38,767 bases of DNA from Sphingomonadales bacterium (GTDB taxonomy: Bacteria > Pseudomonadota > Alphaproteobacteria > Sphingomonadales > Sphingomonadaceae). Where the stretch lies: assembly GCA_028868335.1 (NCBI GenBank), contig JAGWUU010000002.1, positions 1-38,767 of the forward strand, written 5' to 3'. Below are positions 1 to 7,947 of this stretch, piece by piece (positions within the stretch are counted from its first letter, which is position 1; the number at the start of each line of letters is the position of its first letter). Under the pieces are notes generated by a model, which was not told the origin of the DNA, did not search any database, and worked only from the letters and a program-made list of their open reading frames with translations. Position numbers and translations under genes: made by a program.

Positions 1-605
1 GCCGAGGCGACCACCCGGCCATGGGTGATGGCAAAAGTCTCCGCCGTATAGGTTCCGGTCTGGACATTGGACGGCAACGCGATCCGCGCCTGATATAGCA
101 CCTGCTCGCTCACCGTGACGCCGTTGGCATCTTCCTTGTACAGCCCGTCGCGCTGCATCAGATCGACAAGTCCGGCGGAAAACAGCGCCTGTTGCTTGGG
201 ATCGTAGGAGCCGATCGGCGAAAGTTGAAGCCAGGGCAGCCCCAGCTCGTAGATCGCCGCAGTCTTGTCATCGACGATCTGGTCGATTGGTTTTGAGGAA
301 ACCACCGCAAAGAACGTGGGTGCAGACCGGAATTCGGCACTGACAGCATTGACCCAGATCCCGGCGATCCGCTGCTTCTGTCGCAACACGATCGAACGGG
401 TCGGCCCCTTGAGTACCACGACGATGTCATAATCCTGCCCGGCGCGCGAGCCTTCAGGCGTCAGGATCGCGCCGAACAGCAACAGATCGGCCCCGCGAAA
501 GCCCTGCCGGACCTGCACTTCGTGCTGCGATATCTCCGGCACCAGGATCGGGTCGCGCGCGCCGGTCAGCACCACAAAGGCGAGGAGGCACAACAGACGC
601 CTCAC
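1..605 (-). CDS. TIGR02186-type membrane-associated protein (3' end outside window)
   Basis: Not in the ORF track because it runs off the window and starts with GTG. The minus-strand frame opens with GTG inside the stop of the upstream permease gene (GTGA, 4-bp overlap), giving 201 visible residues. The product begins with a short hydrophobic leader (LLCLLAFVVL), followed by a beta-rich region with GFRGADLLLFGA and DIVVVLKGP, which I associate with the alphaproteobacterial family TIGR02186. That family is usually annotated only as a conserved transmembrane protein and, as I recall, is found beside TauE/SafE permeases, as here. The C-terminal membrane anchor expected for the family lies beyond base 1. 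Function is unknown; a role with the permease in organosulfur or sulfite handling is only an inference from coupling. The ORFs at 158-430 and 454-669 are shadows of this frame. Confidence 0.75.
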   Translation of the reverse strand, partial: MRRLLCLLAFVVLTGARDPILVPEISQHEVQVRQGFRGADLLLFGAILTPEGSRAGQDYDIVVVLKGPTRSIVLRQKQRIAGIWVNAVSAEFRSAPTFFAVVSSKPIDQIVDDKTAAIYELGLPWLQLSPIGSYDPKQQALFSAGLVDLMQRDGLYKEDANGVTVSEQVLYQARIALPSNVQTGTYTAETFAITHGRVVAS

Positions 606-1516
606 AGCGGCGCCACCGTGAATATCTCGTCCGGCCGCCATCCCAGGCCCAGCGCCATTCGCACGGCAATGACCAGGACGATCGTGGCCAGCACGAAACG
701 CAGTCGCTCGGCGGGAAGTTTCTGTGCCAGTTGCGCCCCGATCTGCGCGCCCGATACCGATCCGATCAGCAGCAGCAAGGCCAGCACCACGTCGACCGCC
801 TTGGTGGTCATGGCGTGCATCATCGTCGTCGCCATGGTCACGAACAGGATCTGGAACAGCGACGTGCCAACCACCACCCCAGCGCTCATCCCCAGGATGT
901 ACAGCATCGCCGGAACCAGCACGAAACCGCCGCCGATCCCCATCAGCATGGTGAGGATGCCGGTGAAGACCCCCAGTATCAGCGGAGCCAACGGCGAAAT
1001 GTAGAGGCCCGAACGGTAGAACCGCCAGCGCAGCGGCAGGCTGGCGACCATCGGGTGATGGCGGCGTTTGCGCGCGGGGAGTGGAATGCCGGTCCGTTGT
1101 GCCTTGAGCGCCTGCCAGCTTTCGCGGGCCATGACCCCGCCGATCCCGCCGAGCAGCACGACGTAAAGCACGTTGATCACCACGTCGATCTGGCCGAGAT
1201 TCTGCAACAGGCGGAAAATACCGGCGCCGAGCAGCGTGCCGATTATGCCGCCGACCACCATCACCACACCCATCTGGTAATCGACCCCGCCGCGCCGCGA
1301 GTGGGCGAGTACGCCCGAAACGCTGGCCCCGGTCACCTGGCTGGCGGCCGAGGCGGCGGCAACCGTCGGCGGGATGCCGTAGAAGATCATGAGCGGCGTG
1401 GTCAGGAACCCGCCGCCAACCCCGAACATGCCCGAAAGAATTCCCGTCAGCGCCCCCAGCGCGACGATCACGAGGCCGTTGACCGAAAGGTTGGCGATCG
1501 GAAGATAGACGTCCAT
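602..1516 (-). CDS. TauE/SafE (DUF81) family sulfite/anion permease
   Basis: A 304-residue inner-membrane protein with many hydrophobic segments. It carries the internally duplicated family signature, once near the N-terminus (GMFGVGGGFLTTPLM) and once in the second half (LMGIGGGFVLVPAMLY). Each repeat is the hallmark of a TauE/SafE half-domain. Members export or import small sulfur-containing or carboxylated anions such as sulfite, sulfoacetate or taurine; the substrate here cannot be read from sequence. A basic loop (ARKRRHH) separates the halves. The start is ATG with AAGG six bases upstream. It lies 52 bp downstream of the outer-membrane-like gene and overlaps the TIGR02186 gene by 4 bp, so at least those two are translationally coupled. 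Confidence 0.88.
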   Translation of the reverse strand: MDVYLPIANLSVNGLVIVALGALTGILSGMFGVGGGFLTTPLMIFYGIPPTVAAASAASQVTGASVSGVLAHSRRGGVDYQMGVVMVVGGIIGTLLGAGIFRLLQNLGQIDVVINVLYVVLLGGIGGVMARESWQALKAQRTGIPLPARKRRHHPMVASLPLRWRFYRSGLYISPLAPLILGVFTGILTMLMGIGGGFVLVPAMLYILGMSAGVVVGTSLFQILFVTMATTMMHAMTTKAVDVVLALLLLIGSVSGAQIGAQLAQKLPAERLRFVLATIVLVIAVRMALGLGWRPDEIFTVAPL

Positions 1517-1568
1517 GTCGTGCCTTTCCGCCTAACCCAGCGGCGCGGCGGAGGAAAGGCCGAACCCG

Positions 1569-2735
1569 CTAAAATCCGGCGGATAGCGTAATCGCGGGTC
1601 CCGATGTCGGCGCGGCGTTGCCCACGATACGAAAGCGCCAGTCGGCCGAGACGCGGCCGTTCGCCCCGCCCAACGGAAGACCGAGCGTCGCGGTCGGGCC
1701 TACGTCGATACGCTTTGCACCCTTTTGCGCGCCGCCCCAGGTTCCTGCCCCTGCGCGCAGTTCCCACCGTCCGGCACCGGCAATGCGATGTTCGAGCCGC
1801 GCCTGTCCATCGGCAAATGCGGTTGCATCGCGCCCGCCGACATAGCCACCCTGGACATATACGTCGCCGCGCAGTCCAAGCGGCAGGTCGAGCGGAGGGA
1901 ACTCGCTGACCAGCGCGACCGAAGGGCGAACCACGATGCCGGTCATCGTCCGCGTCGCGCGCACCTCGGCCATTGCCGAAACGGGAACCCTGGCGAGCGG
2001 ACGCGCTGCAAAGCCAGCGGCCAGTTCCTCGCCGCGCGGCATTTGCAGTCCGCTGGTGGTCCGCAAATAGAGCGTCGGTCGATTCGCGCTCGATGGCGCG
2101 AGGCGATAGCGGATCACGGCACCGGCCTGGCTCGCGCCATAGACGCCGGAAGGAAGGCCAGCGCCCGGCAGGTTGAAGCCGTTCCCTCCCCGGCGCAGCA
2201 CCAGCCAGGCGTCGGCCGACCAGTGCCCCGGCTGCGAACCCGTTTGCCGCGGCGGTGCCAAGCGCTGCGACGGCCCGATCCGTGCAAGGTCAGGCATGGG
2301 AAGCTGGGCCAGGGCGGCGAGCCACAGCATCTGGTGGCCGCCCGAAATCCGCGGCGAAACAGCCAGCGGACGAACCAGGGGCAGCGCGGAATCCACTGGC
2401 TGTGCCGGGCCGGGAGAAGTCGTCCGCTCCGGCCAGACCGACGGCGCTACAGGCACCGGGCGTCGCGTATGCAGCGTTTCCCGATCCGGGCGGGAGCCCG
2501 CCGCCATGCCTTGCTCGGGCGAGGCGCTGGCCGCGCTCACATGGCTCGCCTCGGGCACGCGCATGAGAGGAGCGGCGGAGGCTCGCGCGGCCATGCGCGG
2601 CGAGTGATCGATTTGCGGGCTGGCCGTTTGCTCGCTCGACCTGATCATCACCCGCACGCCGACCCACGATACCAGCACCAGCACCAGCGCGATGACGGGT
2701 TGGCCGCGCCGACCGTGGCTTTGCGGCGCGCTCAT
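1569..2735 (-). CDS. Exported/outer-membrane-like protein with NfrA C-terminal-like region
   Basis: A 388-residue protein whose N-terminus has one hydrophobic segment (VIALVLVLVSWVGVRV), which fits a signal anchor. A low-complexity Pro/Ala/Ser linker follows to about residue 150. The C-terminal 170-200 residues are beta-rich with alternating aromatic/Gly patterns (DVYVQGGYVGGRDATAFADG, AGAGTWGGAQKGA) and end in Phe (ITLSAGF), typical of outer-membrane beta proteins. The region recalls the C-terminal domain of bacteriophage N4 adsorption protein A (NfrA), but the long TPR part of E. coli NfrA is absent. Its ATG overlaps the glycosyltransferase stop (ATGA), so the two are coupled. The NfrA link is memory-based inference; an exopolysaccharide or glycan export partner is the likeliest role. 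Confidence 0.6.
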   Translation of the reverse strand: MSAPQSHGRRGQPVIALVLVLVSWVGVRVMIRSSEQTASPQIDHSPRMAARASAAPLMRVPEASHVSAASASPEQGMAAGSRPDRETLHTRRPVPVAPSVWPERTTSPGPAQPVDSALPLVRPLAVSPRISGGHQMLWLAALAQLPMPDLARIGPSQRLAPPRQTGSQPGHWSADAWLVLRRGGNGFNLPGAGLPSGVYGASQAGAVIRYRLAPSSANRPTLYLRTTSGLQMPRGEELAAGFAARPLARVPVSAMAEVRATRTMTGIVVRPSVALVSEFPPLDLPLGLRGDVYVQGGYVGGRDATAFADGQARLEHRIAGAGRWELRAGAGTWGGAQKGAKRIDVGPTATLGLPLGGANGRVSADWRFRIVGNAAPTSGPAITLSAGF

Positions 2736-4174
2736 GCCTGCACCTCAAGCGTGGCGAGGGGAACAGAGGAAGGCGGCGCAGCCTCGGCGGGATGGGACGA
2801 ATGTGCGGTCTTGTCCCACACCACGGGTTGTCCCGCCAGCGAACGCACATAGGCGGCGAGCGCCCGACGCCCGGCCATGATCGCAACGATGTTGCCAACC
2901 GGAATGCGTAGTATGGAGCGCAGCCCCTCTTGCCAGCCGTATTCGTGCGCGGTGAAGGTAGCGCGCACGGCGCTGCGCCAGACAAATCCGGCGAGGCTCA
3001 GCAGCAGCATGGCACCGATTGCCGTTCCCAGCGGAGCGCCCCCACGCCAGCCGGTCTGGCGCGCCGCGCTCAGCACGGTATCGACCACAAGCAGCAGGTA
3101 GGCCGCAAACAGCACCAGCGCCGTCAGCGGACCGCGGCGGTCGCGCAGCGCCATCCACAACTCAAGCGGACGCGCACTCCAGCCCATCCGGTCCCACGCC
3201 TGGAAGGCAATGCCGTGGACCCAGCGGGTCTTCTGGCGCACCGCGGTTGCCAATGCTGACGGGAAATAGCTCGATGTGGCGACGAGCACGCCGGCCGAAT
3301 CGCGCAACCGCAAAAAAGTGCTGCCCCGGCCCTCGCGCGATAGCGTCAGGCCGAGTTCGTAGTCTTCGGTGAGGCAATCCGTGGCGAAGGGACCGGCTTG
3401 CCGCCCGCTGCCGTGCAGTTCGGCCAGCCGCGCCAGGGCAGCGCGCGAGAACCCACAGCCCACGCCCGCCGCCGGAATCGCCGCGCCGACTGCCGAGCGG
3501 ACAACCAGCGCCTTGGCGTGAGCCTCGGCGAATTCGTCAGCGTAATGACCGGCGATCCATCGCGAATCCGCCTGGAGCGCCGGGCGTACCGGAATCTGCA
3601 CGAAGTCGTGGCTACCCAAAGCCGCGTCGATCGCCTGCAGGGCGGCGGGATGCACCATGTCTTCGGCATCGTGCAGGATCACAGCGCGGAACGGCTGGCG
3701 GCTGCGAGCCTCGTCCATGCACAACGCCGCGTAGAGCCGGTTGAGGCAATCAGCCTTGGTCGTCGGACCGTGGGCGGCATGGACCACGATGCGGACGCGC
3801 GAATCGCCCGCTGAGCCGTCCATGGCCGCAGCCAGCGTCGCCGCGTCGTTCGCATAGCATCCGACATAGAGTCGCAACTCACGCTGCGGCCAGACCCGCA
3901 GCATGTGGCCAATCGTGGTGGCGATGACACTGGCCTCCTGAAAGGCGGGAATCAGCACCGCCGTCGGTCCGGTCAATTCCGCCGCACCATAGCCTTGAGG
4001 CAGCCGCGCGGTGCGGGCGCGACGCGTCAGCCTGAGCCATAACCAGGTGCAATCAATCGCGAACTCATCAAACAGTCCGACCACGAACCAGAAAGCGGCA
4101 AAGACCAGCAACTCACGTTCGACCGGCACCAGCACCCGCAGCATCGGGTCGACCCCCGATTCAGCCCAAGCCAT
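2732..4174 (-). CDS. NfrB-like membrane glycosyltransferase family 2
   Basis: A 480-residue inner-membrane GT2 protein. An N-terminal membrane segment (LLVFAAFWFVVGLFDEF) precedes the catalytic domain, which begins at AVLIPAFQEASVIATTI and contains LHDAEDMVHP (the acidic DxD-like site), TEDYELGL (likely base) and QKTRWVHG (equivalent of the QxxRW acceptor motif). Two or three membrane helices follow. The pattern matches the GT part of E. coli NfrB, but the protein stops before any MshEN-type c-di-GMP domain (E. coli NfrB is about 745 residues by recollection). The ORF track starts at a TTG (4183); I prefer the ATG at 4174 because AAGGGGG sits 10-11 bases ahead of it but only one base ahead of the TTG. 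First gene of the minus-strand operon. Confidence 0.82.
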   Translation of the reverse strand: MAWAESGVDPMLRVLVPVERELLVFAAFWFVVGLFDEFAIDCTWLWLRLTRRARTARLPQGYGAAELTGPTAVLIPAFQEASVIATTIGHMLRVWPQRELRLYVGCYANDAATLAAAMDGSAGDSRVRIVVHAAHGPTTKADCLNRLYAALCMDEARSRQPFRAVILHDAEDMVHPAALQAIDAALGSHDFVQIPVRPALQADSRWIAGHYADEFAEAHAKALVVRSAVGAAIPAAGVGCGFSRAALARLAELHGSGRQAGPFATDCLTEDYELGLTLSREGRGSTFLRLRDSAGVLVATSSYFPSALATAVRQKTRWVHGIAFQAWDRMGWSARPLELWMALRDRRGPLTALVLFAAYLLLVVDTVLSAARQTGWRGGAPLGTAIGAMLLLSLAGFVWRSAVRATFTAHEYGWQEGLRSILRIPVGNIVAIMAGRRALAAYVRSLAGQPVVWDKTAHSSHPAEAAPPSSVPLATLEVQA

Positions 4175-4320
4175 CCTACGCAAGCCCCCTTAGCGCACCC
4201 CAATTGCCGACGACCCTAATGGCATTACCAAGCTCATGCAATCGCCCGGTATTCCGACTAAGGAACGGATTTATTGTCAGTTTCGATTGCCTTGCGGTTC
4301 AAATTCCGCGATCTGGCGCA

Positions 4321-5511
4321 ATGCTTGCGATCCGCCATCCCGTCTCGCGCTTCGCCACTCGCATCGCCCGCCTGTTCCATGGAGAGGCTGGCGCCGGTGT
4401 CCTGCTGATCGTGGTTGCGCTGGCGGCGATGATCGTCGCGAATTCACCTCTCGCCGACGGCTATCATCACCTTTTCCACGGCGCGATGCGTTGGACTCCG
4501 ATCGCCAAGCTCGACACCTTGCACCTCTGGATCAACGACGCGCTGATGGCGATGTTCTTCTTCGTCGTCGGGCTGGAGATCAAGCGCGAGGTTCTGGAAG
4601 GTGAACTGTCGCACCCGACCCAGCGCCGCCTGCCGGTGCTGGCAGCCGTGGCGGGAATGGTCGCTCCCGCTGCGATCTACCTGTTGGTCAGCAAGGGCGA
4701 CGGCGCCCTGCAACCCGGCTGGGCGATTCCAGCGGCGACGGACATTGCCTTTGCCGTTGGGGTGTTGAGCCTCCTGGGATCGCGGGTGCCGCCGTCGTTG
4801 CGGTTGTTCCTGCTGACCGTGGCGATCGTCGACGATCTGGGTGCAGTGGTGATCATTGCACTGGTCTATACCGCTGATGTCTCGCTTGGCTGGCTGGCGA
4901 TAGCCGCAGCGATTCTCGCCCTCCTCATCGGCCTCAACCGGCTTCGCATCGGCAATGGCTGGCCCTATGCCATCGGCGCTGTGGCGCTGTGGTTCGCCGT
5001 GTTGCATTCAGGGGTTCACGCCACGATTGCCGGGGTGCTTGCCGCGCTCTGCGTGCCGCTCAAGCTTGATCGCCACGGCACCAGTCTGCTGCTGCGGATG
5101 GAACATACCCTGGCCCCGATCAGCGCCTACCTGATCGTGCCGCTGTTCGGCTTTGCCAATGCGGGAGTCCACCTGCCGGGCTCCGGCGGGGCGGGCTTTG
5201 CTGCGGCGCTGCCGCTCGGCGTCGGCCTTGGCCTGTTCCTCGGCAAGCAGATGGGCATATTCGGCGCGATCGTCGCGGCCGAGCGAACCGGATTTGCCGC
5301 ACGGCCCAAAGGCGCAAGCCTGCTGCAACTGTGGGGTGTCGCGCTGCTCTGCGGGATCGGCTTCACCATGAGCCTGTTCATCGCGCAGCTCGCCTTCCCC
5401 AGCCATCCCGAACTGGTCGAGGAAGCCAAGCTTGGCGTGATTGCCGGATCAACCTTGGCGGCGCTCGCCGGATTTGCCGTGCTGCGCCTGCAGCCCCGTC
5501 CGCGGGCCTGA
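4321..5511 (+). CDS. nhaA: Na+/H+ antiporter NhaA
   Basis: An inner-membrane electrogenic sodium/proton antiporter that controls cytoplasmic pH and Na+. The product is 396 residues, close to E. coli NhaA (388). Signature regions are present: NDALMAMFFFVVGLEIKREV near the N-terminus, PAATDIAFAVGVLSLLG (helix IV, unwound TD region), VAIVDDLGAVVIIAL (the paired Asp residues that bind the ion) and LFLGKQMGIF (helix X lysine). The ORF track extends 39 codons upstream to 4204, but that extension does not resemble NhaA; the ATG at 4321 begins just before the expected first helix. No strong Shine-Dalgarno is visible. The gene converges on gloA with only 3 bp between stop codons. Confidence 0.95.
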   Translation: MLAIRHPVSRFATRIARLFHGEAGAGVLLIVVALAAMIVANSPLADGYHHLFHGAMRWTPIAKLDTLHLWINDALMAMFFFVVGLEIKREVLEGELSHPTQRRLPVLAAVAGMVAPAAIYLLVSKGDGALQPGWAIPAATDIAFAVGVLSLLGSRVPPSLRLFLLTVAIVDDLGAVVIIALVYTADVSLGWLAIAAAILALLIGLNRLRIGNGWPYAIGAVALWFAVLHSGVHATIAGVLAALCVPLKLDRHGTSLLLRMEHTLAPISAYLIVPLFGFANAGVHLPGSGGAGFAAALPLGVGLGLFLGKQMGIFGAIVAAERTGFAARPKGASLLQLWGVALLCGIGFTMSLFIAQLAFPSHPELVEEAKLGVIAGSTLAALAGFAVLRLQPRPRA

Positions 5512-5514
5512 TCC

Positions 5515-5949
5515 CTACCAGGTGCCGGTGTTGGGCAGCGAGGCCCAAGGCTCCTGCGCGGGCAGGTGCCCGTCCTGAAGCAGCTCAACCGAGATCCCGT
5601 CGGGCGACTTGACGAAGGCCATGTGTCCATCGCGCGGAGGGCGGTGAATGATGTGTCCGGCGTCCATCAGTCGCTGGCAGGTGTCATAGATGTCGTCGAC
5701 ACGATACGCGAGATGCCCGAAATTGCGACCGCCGGAATAGACCTCCGCCGCGCCATCCTCGGGTGGCCAGTTCCAGGTCAATTCAACCTCGGCCACGCCC
5801 TCGTCGCCGGGGGCGGCCAGGAAAATCAACGTGAAGCGCCCCTGCTCGCTGGAAAAACGCCGCACCTCGTTGACGCCGATCAGGCCGAAGAACGCGATCG
5901 TCGCATCCGGATCGGTTACGCGGATCATGGTGTGGAGATAACGGGTCAT
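5515..5949 (-). CDS. gloA: Lactoylglutathione lyase (glyoxalase I)
   Basis: A 144-residue single-domain vicinal-oxygen-chelate protein that isomerises the methylglyoxal-glutathione hemithioacetal to lactoylglutathione. The four expected metal ligands are visible in order: His in LHTMIRV, Glu in VAEVELTWNW, His in FGHLAYRV and Glu in GISVELLQDG. The start was set at MTRYLHTMIRV, the canonical N-terminus, rather than 17 codons earlier as in the ORF track; GGTGG lies just upstream. It is separated from the upstream porin gene by a hairpin terminator, so it probably has its own promoter in that short gap. Confidence 0.93.
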   Translation of the reverse strand: MTRYLHTMIRVTDPDATIAFFGLIGVNEVRRFSSEQGRFTLIFLAAPGDEGVAEVELTWNWPPEDGAAEVYSGGRNFGHLAYRVDDIYDTCQRLMDAGHIIHRPPRDGHMAFVKSPDGISVELLQDGHLPAQEPWASLPNTGTW

Positions 5950-5983
5950 GGCCACCGAGCTACCATGGGCGTGGGGCAAGGGA

Positions 5984-6015
5984 AAGGCCCGCCCCGCCAA
6001 CGCGGAACGGGCCTT
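5984..6015 (-). terminator. Hairpin terminator of the porin gene
   Basis: AAGGCCCG and CGGGCCTT form a perfect 8-bp stem about 20 bases downstream of the porin stop codon. Read on the minus strand the stem ends in CCTTTCC, a weak T tract. Confidence 0.6.
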
Positions 6016-6033
6016 CTCCTGCGAAGCTGCCGT

Positions 6034-6828
6034 TTAGAAGCTTGCGGTCAGCGAAACCACGCCAACGGTCTTGCCCTGACGGAATGCCTGTTCGTTGCCG
6101 AAGCTTCCGACCGGGCCGAACGTATTGACCAGCGCGTTGCGGCTCAGGTCGGTCCCGACGATCGACGCATCAAGCGTCAGCGCCTTCCACGTATAGCTGA
6201 CCCCGGCGCTGTAATCGAGATAGTCGCGGCCGAAATCAAACCCGCCTGAGCTGTAGCCAAGGTGGGTGTGCACCGAGAACGGCGTCTTGGGAACGCCACC
6301 GCTCAGTTCGCCATAAACGTAGGTGTTGCTGCGGGTGGGCGAGCTGAAGTTGTAGTTGAACACCTTCTGCGCGGGCGCGAAGTTCACGCCCACCTTGGCC
6401 TTGGCCGGGCCCAGCGTCTTGGCCAGCGAGCCGTACAGCTCGTAGTAGTTGCCCGCGGTCGCGCCGGGATAGAGATAGCCGTAAACGCCACCATCGAGCG
6501 TGATCCCGCTGATGGTCTTGGAATAGCCGCCGAACACGTCGATCTCGGTCCCGCCGATGTTGATCGGGCTGGTCTTGTTCGACGCGCTGGAACCCCAGGT
6601 GCCGACATAGAGGCCAGAGGCGTGGTTCAGCGTGATCGAACCCTGAACCGCGGGAAGGTTGTCGGACTGCGACAGCCCGCGGAACCGGTATTGCGAGACG
6701 ACGGCCGCAGATCCGGTGACGGTGAATTCGGCCGGCGGTGCGGTCTGGTCAGCCTGGGCCGGCATGGCGACAAGGCCAGTGGCGGCAATGAGGGTTGCGG
6801 CCACAAGACCGCGGATGGACGTGAGCAT
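6034..6828 (-). CDS. TorF family putative porin (TIGR02001/Gcw_chp)
   Basis: A 264-residue outer-membrane beta-barrel. The signal peptide is clear (GLVAATLIAATGLVAMPAQA, cleavage before DQTAPP). The mature part opens with FTVTGSAAVVSQYRFRGLSQSD, the diagnostic start of the Gcw_chp/TorF family, then alternates strands with Gly/aromatic residues and ends with Phe (VSLTASF), the usual barrel-assembly signal. The true start is the ATG at 6828 with AAGGGAAG eight bases upstream; the ORF-track start at 7197 would add 123 non-homologous residues before the signal peptide. The family's transported solute is not established. It is divergent from the phosphoesterase gene across a 303-bp gap. Confidence 0.87.
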   Translation of the reverse strand: MLTSIRGLVAATLIAATGLVAMPAQADQTAPPAEFTVTGSAAVVSQYRFRGLSQSDNLPAVQGSITLNHASGLYVGTWGSSASNKTSPINIGGTEIDVFGGYSKTISGITLDGGVYGYLYPGATAGNYYELYGSLAKTLGPAKAKVGVNFAPAQKVFNYNFSSPTRSNTYVYGELSGGVPKTPFSVHTHLGYSSGGFDFGRDYLDYSAGVSYTWKALTLDASIVGTDLSRNALVNTFGPVGSFGNEQAFRQGKTVGVVSLTASF

Positions 6829-7131
6829 ATTCAATCTTCCCTTGTTAAACCGGGCAATCCGATTGGGTCGCTTCGTCCCACCTGCGCCCACACCGTCGCG
6901 TCTCGATCCGGACGCATTCGGTTTGTGCAGGAGCCAAGCTGGCGCGGATTGCTGCACTGCACAAGAGCAAAACGACATTTGATTGCCTAAGCCGAAGCAC
7001 TGTGGCTTTTTGGCAACTAGGGATGACATGGCGATGATCGCAGCGCCAAAGCGACGGCACGTAAACGACCCGGTGAACGCCCATTGTCGGTTTGTCCCCC
7101 CGGGGCTATAGCGCCGCCGCCGTTCTGGAAC
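6829..7131. promoter_or_regulatory. Divergent intergenic region (porin / phosphoesterase) with an 8-bp inverted repeat
   Basis: No coding frame with family resemblance is seen here. It must hold the promoters of both flanking genes, but I see no convincing -35/-10 pair. A perfect inverted repeat, TTGTGCAG at 6923-6930 and CTGCACAA at 6957-6964, has a 26-bp spacer and sits about 95-140 bp upstream of the porin start. Its TGCA-centred arms vaguely recall NtrC-type half-sites, but no sigma-54 GG-N10-GC element was found. Confidence 0.4.
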
Positions 7132-7947
7132 ATGTCGCACCTTGCCAAGCCGATGATCTCCCTCCGCAATCCGTTCCGCGCCTCGCCCGCGCAGCAATCA
7201 GCGGCAGTTCCGGCCGGGGAACGGGTCTATGCGATCGGCGACATCCATGGCTGCCTGCCCCAGCTTGAAGCGCTGGCCCGATCCATTGAACAAGACGATG
7301 TCGAACGCGGACCCGCCGATACGACGGTGATCCTTCTCGGCGATCTTGTCGACCGCGGCCCGGACAGCGCGGGGGTCGTCGCCTTCGCTCGCGCCTGGCA
7401 ACAGCGCCGCCGGGTGCGGATCCTTGCCGGCAACCATGAGGAACTGTTCCTCGACAGCTTCGGCAACGCCGATGTGCTGCGCGAATTCCTTCGCTTCGGC
7501 GGGCGTGAGACGCTGTTCTCCTATGGGGTCGATCCGGCGGCCTATGCCCGGGCGGACATTAACCTAACGCTCGAACTGCTGGACGAACACGTCCCGCAGG
7601 CCGACCGTGATTTCATTACCAGGTTCGAGGACAGCATCGCGATCGGGGATTACCTGTTCGTCCACGCCGGGATCCGCCCCGGCGTTGGGTTGGACGAACA
7701 ACAGATATCGGACCTGCGCTGGATTCGCGGCACCTTCCTTGATCACTCGGGAAGTTTCGGGGCGGTGGTAGTGCACGGTCACACGATTTTCGCTAAGCCC
7801 GAGGTGCGCGCCAACCGCATCGGTATCGACACCGGGGCCTATGCCTCCGGCCAATTGACGGCGCTGGGGCTTGAAGGAACCAGCCGCTGGCTGATCTCGA
7901 CACAGGACAACGACGGCGTGATTGAAGTCGCGCAAAGGAGCATTTGA
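7132..7947 (+). CDS. Metallophosphoesterase, serine/threonine phosphatase-like (PPP family)
   Basis: A 271-residue cytoplasmic calcineurin-like phosphoesterase. The metal-binding signatures appear in the right order: VYAIGDIHGCLPQLEAL, LLGDLVDRGPDS, LAGNHEE, then FVHAGIRPGV and VHGHTIF. This is the bacterial PPP arrangement (PrpA/ApaH-like); whether it acts on phosphoproteins or dinucleotides cannot be told from sequence. ATG at 7132 is preceded by TGGAA and is preferred over 7084; ATG 7153 has no upstream ribosome site. The stop overlaps the ugd start by one base (TGATG), indicating co-translation with UDP-glucose dehydrogenase. Confidence 0.88.
   Translation: MSHLAKPMISLRNPFRASPAQQSAAVPAGERVYAIGDIHGCLPQLEALARSIEQDDVERGPADTTVILLGDLVDRGPDSAGVVAFARAWQQRRRVRILAGNHEELFLDSFGNADVLREFLRFGGRETLFSYGVDPAAYARADINLTLELLDEHVPQADRDFITRFEDSIAIGDYLFVHAGIRPGVGLDEQQISDLRWIRGTFLDHSGSFGAVVVHGHTIFAKPEVRANRIGIDTGAYASGQLTALGLEGTSRWLISTQDNDGVIEVAQRSI

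Noticed and set aside
6829-7131. Sigma-54 promoter for the porin
   Set aside because: No GG-N10-GC element with acceptable flanks was found on the minus strand.
6829-7197. Extended N-terminus of the porin ORF (start at 7197)
   Set aside because: The signal peptide begins at the ATG at 6828 with a good ribosome site; the extension would bury it and overlap the divergent phosphoesterase gene.
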